A DNA stretch of 64,000 bases. Origin: Vannielia litorea (lineage in GTDB: Bacteria > Pseudomonadota > Alphaproteobacteria > Rhodobacterales > Rhodobacteraceae). The notes below the pieces were generated by a model. The model searched no databases and had not been told where the DNA came from. It saw nothing but the letters and a program-made list of their open reading frames with translations. Location: NCBI RefSeq assembly GCF_018424695.1, contig NZ_QTNQ01000014.1:1-64000 (forward strand), in the 5' to 3' direction. The position numbers and the translations under genes were made by a program. Each line of letters begins with the position of its first letter. The stretch's first letter is position 1. Below are positions 59,795 through 64,000 of the stretch, piece after piece.

Positions 59795-60467
59795 CAGCGC
59801 CTCCGTGACTTCCGTTGCCAGGAATGGTGTCGGCCGGCTTCAGGCGCGGAATGAACGCAGGAACTCGGGCGGAATAGCTCTCCCAGGTCTTTCCGAACCT
59901 AGTGCGGCTATCGGCCTCCTCGCTCCGAGCGAGGCGCGCATACATCCAGACAAGCACGGGGAACATGGCGAGCGTGAGCAAAGTCGGCCATTGTAAGAGA
60001 AAACCAGCCATGATGAGTACGAATCCAGCATATTGCGGATGCCGGATACGGGTGTAGGGGCCAGTGAGCGCCAGACGACCTTGCCGCTGCGCTGTCCAGA
60101 GATGATGCCAGGCCACCGAAATCAGCCAGAAGCCCCCTCCGATCAGGGCGAAGCTGAAAAGATGGAACACGCCGAAATGCGGATTGGACCGCCAGCCGAG
60201 GATCATTTCCGGCAGGTGTCCGCTGTCATGTGCAAACCAGTCGACTCCCGGCCAGTTCGACTGCAGCCACCCAGACAGGAAAAAGATCGTCAGCGGAAAG
60301 CCGTACATCTCGGCGAAGAGAGCCACAATGAAGGCGCTGAACGCCCCGAAACTGCGCCAGTCGCGCGACGTCTGCGGTTTGAAAAAGCTGAACGCGAACA
60401 AGATGAAGACCGCCGAATTGATGAAAGCGAAGAGCCAAAGTCCGTATGAGGGGCCGAAGTCGATCAT
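59784..60467 (-). CDS. Isoprenylcysteine/phospholipid methyltransferase-like membrane protein
   Basis: Membrane protein of the ICMT/PEMT-type methyltransferase group, 227 aa, about five helices. The cofactor-binding signature near the C-terminus is present: LTGPYTRIRHPQYAGFVLIMAGFLLQWP and a later E-rich helix (SEEADSRTRFGKTWESY). Substrate unknown; homologues often sit in copper and mercury clusters. ATG 60467 yields a membrane start (LWLFAFINSAVFILFAF). It is 11 bp downstream of the DUF2933 gene. Confidence 0.85.
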   Translation of the reverse strand: MIDFGPSYGLWLFAFINSAVFILFAFSFFKPQTSRDWRSFGAFSAFIVALFAEMYGFPLTIFFLSGWLQSNWPGVDWFAHDSGHLPEMILGWRSNPHFGVFHLFSFALIGGGFWLISVAWHHLWTAQRQGRLALTGPYTRIRHPQYAGFVLIMAGFLLQWPTLLTLAMFPVLVWMYARLARSEEADSRTRFGKTWESYSARVPAFIPRLKPADTIPGNGSHGGAGGS

Positions 60468-60478
60468 TGTCTGTCGCC

Positions 60479-60724
60479 TCACGACCCGTGGCCACCATGT
60501 CCACCGTGACCGCCATGCATGAAGACATGCATGCCCACGCAGATCAGGAGAGGCAGCCAAAGCACCCAGTCGCTGGCGAAGATATGGACCCGGTGCTCGT
60601 AGCCGAGCAGCAGTCCACCCATAGACAATGCGACGATGAGATAGATGCCAGTGCGTGACCTCCAAAAAGACGGGATCCGGGGAGGATCCTGATCCGGGTC
60701 GCGACGTTCCGGGTGGCTCGTCAT
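60479..60724 (-). CDS. DUF2933 domain protein, His/Gly-rich tail
   Basis: Small membrane protein, 81 aa, with two helices (GIYLIVALSMGGLLLGYE; WVLWLPLLICVGMHVFMHG). The last residues HGGHGGHGGHGS form a His/Gly tail suited to bind metal. DUF2933 is common in copper-resistance loci. Overlaps the upstream gene stop by ATGA. Confidence 0.9.
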   Translation of the reverse strand: MTSHPERRDPDQDPPRIPSFWRSRTGIYLIVALSMGGLLLGYEHRVHIFASDWVLWLPLLICVGMHVFMHGGHGGHGGHGS

Positions 60725-61068
60725 CGAATTCCTCCTTGTGATGTTGCGTTACCCTCCGGCTCAGGTTTGGCCGATACTTCCGCGGCGCGTAGCATCGCCT
60801 TGTCAAACCAGATCGTGAACGGCTTCGCCGGAAGACTGCCAAGTAGGCCGCCGCCTATCGATTTGCTGACCATACATCCTTCGAGAACGACATAGGGCCC
60901 CTTGGCTCGTCCCTCGAGCCGGTCGAGCCGATAGCCTGCACGACCGCACATGTTCATGTGGCCACCAACGCTCAGCGGATCGTAAAGCCGGGCGAAGACG
61001 GTCTCGGGCAGCGCGGACCAGCGAGCTTCGAGCTCCATTTGGAGGGGATGTCGGGTCTGGATTACCAA
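60721..61068 (-). CDS. Hypothetical protein, 115 aa
   Basis: No family recognised. The protein is soluble and has two notable Cys (NMCGRAGY and LEGCMVSKSIGGGLLG). It has no clear signal peptide. Start is TTG at 61068, supported by the strong GAGGAGGG ribosome-binding sequence inside the end of the previous gene; an internal ATG eleven codons later is an alternative. It sits between a periplasmic-binding-like protein and DUF2933 in the copper ATPase unit. Confidence 0.6.
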   Translation of the reverse strand: MVIQTRHPLQMELEARWSALPETVFARLYDPLSVGGHMNMCGRAGYRLDRLEGRAKGPYVVLEGCMVSKSIGGGLLGSLPAKPFTIWFDKAMLRAAEVSAKPEPEGNATSQGGIR

Positions 61069-61652
61069 TCAAATCCCTCCTCGGTCTCTGCGAGGGCCGA
61101 GGCAACGGCTGCGCGTGGTTCCAACCCGTCCAACGGCCGGACCGCGGCATCGAGCCGGCGTGCGGCGTTGTAGCCGAGTGCGGCCGCCTCGGTCGGCGCT
61201 TTCCCGTAGGTGGCGACGTATCGCGAGACGAAGCTCGTTGCACCGGCCACGTCCTGCCAATCCCGAGGAAGCTTGCCGGCGGTCATCACGATGCTGTCCG
61301 GACCAAGCGGCGCCAGCCCGTCGACCGCCTCCGGCGCGGGACCGACGACCACGACAACGTTCGCCAGTGCCGCGGGTCTGCCGCGCAAGCCTTTGACTTG
61401 ACCCGTCATCTCCGGGGGCAGCGGCAGGACCTGGACGTCGACCCCACCGAGATGGCCGTCAGAGGTCTCGTCGGCATGGCCGTCGCGCTCGTCTGCCGCC
61501 AGCAGGAATCCGTCGACGGCTTCAGCGAGACGCTCCGCACTTTCTTCGCCCGTGACAAGGATCGCGGCAGTGAACTCGTGTGCTACGGCGACCCCCGTCG
61601 AAAGGGCAAATACGAGCGCAGCGAGCCTGATCGAAACAGTCGGCGACCTCAT
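61062..61652 (-). CDS. Hypothetical exported protein, possible periplasmic-binding (type 1) fold
   Basis: Exported protein, 196 aa, leader ending VAVAHEF. The pattern [32 protein letters not shown] followed by [10 protein letters not shown] and [19 protein letters not shown] resembles the N-terminal lobe of branched-chain amino-acid-binding-type proteins; a second part [30 protein letters not shown] fits that fold too. It is shorter than full members (about 350 aa). ATG overlaps the ATPase stop. Ligand unknown. Confidence 0.55.
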   Translation of the reverse strand: MRSPTVSIRLAALVFALSTGVAVAHEFTAAILVTGEESAERLAEAVDGFLLAADERDGHADETSDGHLGGVDVQVLPLPPEMTGQVKGLRGRPAALANVVVVVGPAPEAVDGLAPLGPDSIVMTAGKLPRDWQDVAGATSFVSRYVATYGKAPTEAAALGYNAARRLDAAVRPLDGLEPRAAVASALAETEEGFDW

Positions 61653-64000
61653 ATCCGGGCACTCCGCAATCTTAGCGAATTTAGCACCACCGAGATCGAC
61701 GACGCGCTCATCGCGAAAGCGGCAAACATCGGGCTGATCAGGATGCCGAAGAAAGGGAAAAGAATGCCAGCCGCGACGGGGACACCCGAGGCATTGTAGA
61801 TCAGGGCGAAGAAGAGATTCTGGCGAATGTTGCGCATCGTGGCGCGGGCCAATCGCCGCGCACGGACAATGCCGTCAAGGTCGCCCTTGACCAGCGTGAT
61901 CCCCGCGCTCTCGATCGCCACGTCGGCGCCGGTGCCCATGGCGATACCGACGTCGGCCTGGGCGAGGGCAGGGGCGTCGTTCACACCGTCCCCGGCCATG
62001 GCGACCTTTGCGCCGTTCGCCTGCAGTTCCTTGATGATCGAAGCCTTGTCTTCCGGCAGGACGTCGGCACGGATCTCGTCAATGCCAAGCCGCTGGGCCA
62101 CGGCCCGGGCGGTGCGCTCAGTATCGCCTGTCGCCATGATGATGCGGAAACCCAGTTCGTGGAGCGCCTTCAGCGCGTCCGGAGTCGTCTCCTTCACCGG
62201 ATCGGCCACGCTAACCAAACCCGCGACCTCGCCCTCGACCACCACGAACATGACGGTTTCGCCCTCGTCGCGCCTATAGTTCGCTTTTTCGGTCAGGTCG
62301 CCCGCCTCGAGGCCGAGATCCTGAATCAGTTTGAGATTTCCGAGCGCGACAGACTTCCCGTCCACCTTGCCCATAACGCCTTTACCAGTAACAGCCTCGA
62401 AGTCGTCGGCATTGTCGAGTTTCACGCCCCGCTCTTCCGCACCCTCCACGATCGCTTCGGCCAATGGATGTTCCGATCCCTTCTCCAGGGTCGCAGCCAG
62501 CCGGAGAACCTCGGCTTCCTCATGGCCGTCCTCGGGGAACACGCCGACAAGGCGCGGTTTGCCCATCGTCAGGGTTCCTGTCTTGTCAACGATCAAGGTA
62601 TCGACCTTCTCGAAGCGTTCGAGCGCCTCGGCGTTCTTGATCAGCACACCCGCTTGGGCACCACGGCCAGTGGCCGTCATGATGGACATCGGGGTTGCGA
62701 GGCCAAGCGCACAGGGACACGCGATGATCAGGACAGCGACCGCGGCTATCAGCGCATAGGAGAGAGCAGGGGCCGGCCCCCACAGGGCCCACGCGATGAA
62801 CGCCAGAATGGCAATGCCGATGACGGCCGGCACGAAGTATCCCGAGACTTTGTCGGCGTATTTCTGGATCGGCGCCCGCGACCGCTGCGCATTGGCAACC
62901 ATCTCGACGATCTGGCTCAGCATTGTGTCCGCACCGACCCTGCGTGCCTCGATAACCAGAGAGCCTGTTCCGTTAATGGTGGCACCGGTCACGGGCTCGC
63001 CCTCGACCTTCTCGACTGGAACCGGCTCGCCCGTAATCATGCTTTCGTCCACCGACGAGCGGCCCTCGATGACAACGCCGTCCACGGGAACCTTGTCGCC
63101 CGGGCGTACCCTGAGCCGGTCACCGACCTGGACGTCCTCGAGCGGGATTTCCTCTTCGCTGCCATCGTCGCGAATGATCCGCGCCGTCTTTGCGGCCAGA
63201 TCGAGAAGCGCGCGGATCGCCTTGCCGGTCCCTTCGCGCGCGCGCAGTTCCATTACCTGTCCCAGAAGCACGAGCGTGACGATCACCGCCGCGGCCTCGA
63301 AGTAGACGCCGACATGGCCGTTCTCCATCCGGAACCCGTCCGGAAAGATCTGCGGCGCCAGGACGGCCACGATACTGAACAGCCATGCCGCCATGACGCC
63401 CATGGCGATGAGCGAAAACATATTAAGATTCATCGTTCGGAAGGAATTCCAGCCGCGTACGAGGAACGGCCACCCGCACCACAAGACAACGGGCGTTCCG
63501 AGCACCAGCTCTATCCAGAGCGTGGTCCGCTCGCCGAATATTTCGCGAACAGGCAGGCCAAGAAAAGGACCCATGGTCAAGACAAGGAGCGGGACGGTGA
63601 GAACCGCACCTATCCAGAACCGGCGCGTGAAGTCGACCAACTCGGGGTTCGGTCCTTCTTCCGCCATTGTGGCGGACTCGAGCTCCAGACCCATGCCGCA
63701 AATCGGACAGGAGCCTGGATGCGTCTGCCGCACCTCGGCATGCATTGGGCAAGTGTAAACCGGACCATCATATCCGCCCGGCACGGTATCGTAGCGTCCG
63801 CTTGACTCGGCCGCGTGACCTTCATGTGCATGAGCGTGGTGATCGTGGCCCTTGTGCCGATCGAGTTCGCCTTCCGGCACGAGGTGCATCCCGCACTTAG
63901 GGCAATCGCCCGGCTGGTCCAGCCGGATCTCGGGATGCATAGGGCACGTGTAAATGGTTTCAGAGGCTTTGTGGTCAGTGTGGGAGTGCAGAGAGTCGTT
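61649..64000 (-). CDS. Cu(I)-type P1B ATPase with two CPMHPE-type domains, 5' end beyond window
   Basis: Copper ATPase open through the right edge; visible part 783 codons. Two heavy-metal-binding YHS-like modules are near the N-terminus: YTCPMHPEI...CPKCGMHL (its first residues lie before the ATG at 63940, so the true start is upstream) and YTCPMHAEV...CPICGMGL, linked by a His-rich stretch ([16 protein letters not shown]). The membrane CPC is in [31 protein letters not shown] and [10 protein letters not shown] follow. The final helices have [12 protein letters not shown] and MSASSISV, the Cu(I) signature. It heads the minus-strand unit running to the APC permease. Confidence 0.94.
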   Translation of the reverse strand, partial: NDSLHSHTDHKASETIYTCPMHPEIRLDQPGDCPKCGMHLVPEGELDRHKGHDHHAHAHEGHAAESSGRYDTVPGGYDGPVYTCPMHAEVRQTHPGSCPICGMGLELESATMAEEGPNPELVDFTRRFWIGAVLTVPLLVLTMGPFLGLPVREIFGERTTLWIELVLGTPVVLWCGWPFLVRGWNSFRTMNLNMFSLIAMGVMAAWLFSIVAVLAPQIFPDGFRMENGHVGVYFEAAAVIVTLVLLGQVMELRAREGTGKAIRALLDLAAKTARIIRDDGSEEEIPLEDVQVGDRLRVRPGDKVPVDGVVIEGRSSVDESMITGEPVPVEKVEGEPVTGATINGTGSLVIEARRVGADTMLSQIVEMVANAQRSRAPIQKYADKVSGYFVPAVIGIAILAFIAWALWGPAPALSYALIAAVAVLIIACPCALGLATPMSIMTATGRGAQAGVLIKNAEALERFEKVDTLIVDKTGTLTMGKPRLVGVFPEDGHEEAEVLRLAATLEKGSEHPLAEAIVEGAEERGVKLDNADDFEAVTGKGVMGKVDGKSVALGNLKLIQDLGLEAGDLTEKANYRRDEGETVMFVVVEGEVAGLVSVADPVKETTPDALKALHELGFRIIMATGDTERTARAVAQRLGIDEIRADVLPEDKASIIKELQANGAKVAMAGDGVNDAPALAQADVGIAMGTGADVAIESAGITLVKGDLDGIVRARRLARATMRNIRQNLFFALIYNASGVPVAAGILFPFFGILISPMFAAFAMSASSISVVLNSLRLRSARI

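Noticed and set aside
62159-63805. 548-residue open frame on the plus strand opposite the copper ATPase
   Set aside because: The minus strand encodes all P-type ATPase motifs; the plus frame is low-complexity and Arg/His-rich.

Overview
The window looks like an accessory metal-resistance and envelope-stress region of an alphaproteobacterium, most likely Rhodobacterales (Roseobacter/Paracoccus-like). The GC content is high (by eye about 60-65%). ATGA/GTGA start-stop overlaps are very common. The gene families present (MntR-type regulator, CtaG of the caa3 type, PCuAC/SCO proteins, CcmFGHI, DUF411, DUF2933, DUF302, DUF305) are typical of metal islands and plasmids in that group. I see no intact transposase, rRNA, tRNA, CRISPR array or replication gene, so I cannot say whether it is plasmid or chromosomal.

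Layout. 1-480 shows no gene. 481-5094 (mostly +) carries a small unknown gene, two L,D-transpeptidases and a Zn/Cd/Pb-type P-type ATPase with MerR-type promoters. 5130-9425 (-) is a coupled operon of a di-haem MauG/cytochrome c peroxidase-like protein and a PhnD/PhnC/PhnE-like ABC importer, divergent from an MntR regulator (9514-9984) with a DtxR/MntR-type palindrome between them. 10236-20844 (-) is a 10.6-kb run of co-directional, mostly overlapping genes: SCO, DsbB, DsbA-like, PCuAC, SCO, M23 peptidase, DUF411, ZIP, LspA, Lnt, a 55-residue membrane protein, a penicillin-acylase-like protein without the usual nucleophile, and CtaG. Its only evident promoter is a MerR-type Zn/Cd/Pb site. A MerR regulator, YnfA, a transglutaminase-like protein and a CDF exporter follow on + (21017-23564), then a STAS/SEC14-like pseudogene.

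24000-27036 (-) holds a second DUF411 protein, a sterol desaturase-like protein, a second CDF and a VTT protein. 27233-33570 (+) is a two-component system directly coupled to ccmF-ccmG-ccmH-ccmI. 34002-39522 (+) is an L,D-transpeptidase followed by four c-type cytochromes, a multicopper oxidase and a DsbA-like protein. 39526-46870 is the copper core: CopZ, CopA ATPase, CueR-like MerR, a Tat-exported multicopper oxidase, DUF305, a glutaredoxin-MauE fusion and DUF3047. 47001-51935 (-) has Lgt, a DUF2933-like protein, a DsbD/ScsB-like reductase, a rhodanese and a DsbA-like protein. 52079-57451 has a sialidase-fold protein with a CTCC motif, small secreted and membrane proteins, a Met-rich EF-hand protein and a second two-component system paralogous to the first. 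57610-64000 (-) has a remnant, a cytochrome c, an APC permease, an isoprenylcysteine-methyltransferase-like protein, DUF2933, two unknown proteins and a second copper ATPase cut by the window edge.

How the parts may work together (inference): the ATPases and CDFs export metals from the cytoplasm. The multicopper oxidases would oxidise Cu(I) in the periplasm and could pass electrons to the cytochromes c, whose maturation the accessory ccmFGHI genes may support. SCO, PCuAC and CtaG serve copper delivery to cytochrome oxidase. Several DsbA/B/D-type proteins protect or repair thiols. LspA, Lnt, Lgt, three L,D-transpeptidases and an M23 peptidase would rebuild lipoproteins and peptidoglycan under metal stress. 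Four or five MerR-type promoter sites and a separate direct-repeat motif seem to tie the units into shared regulons.
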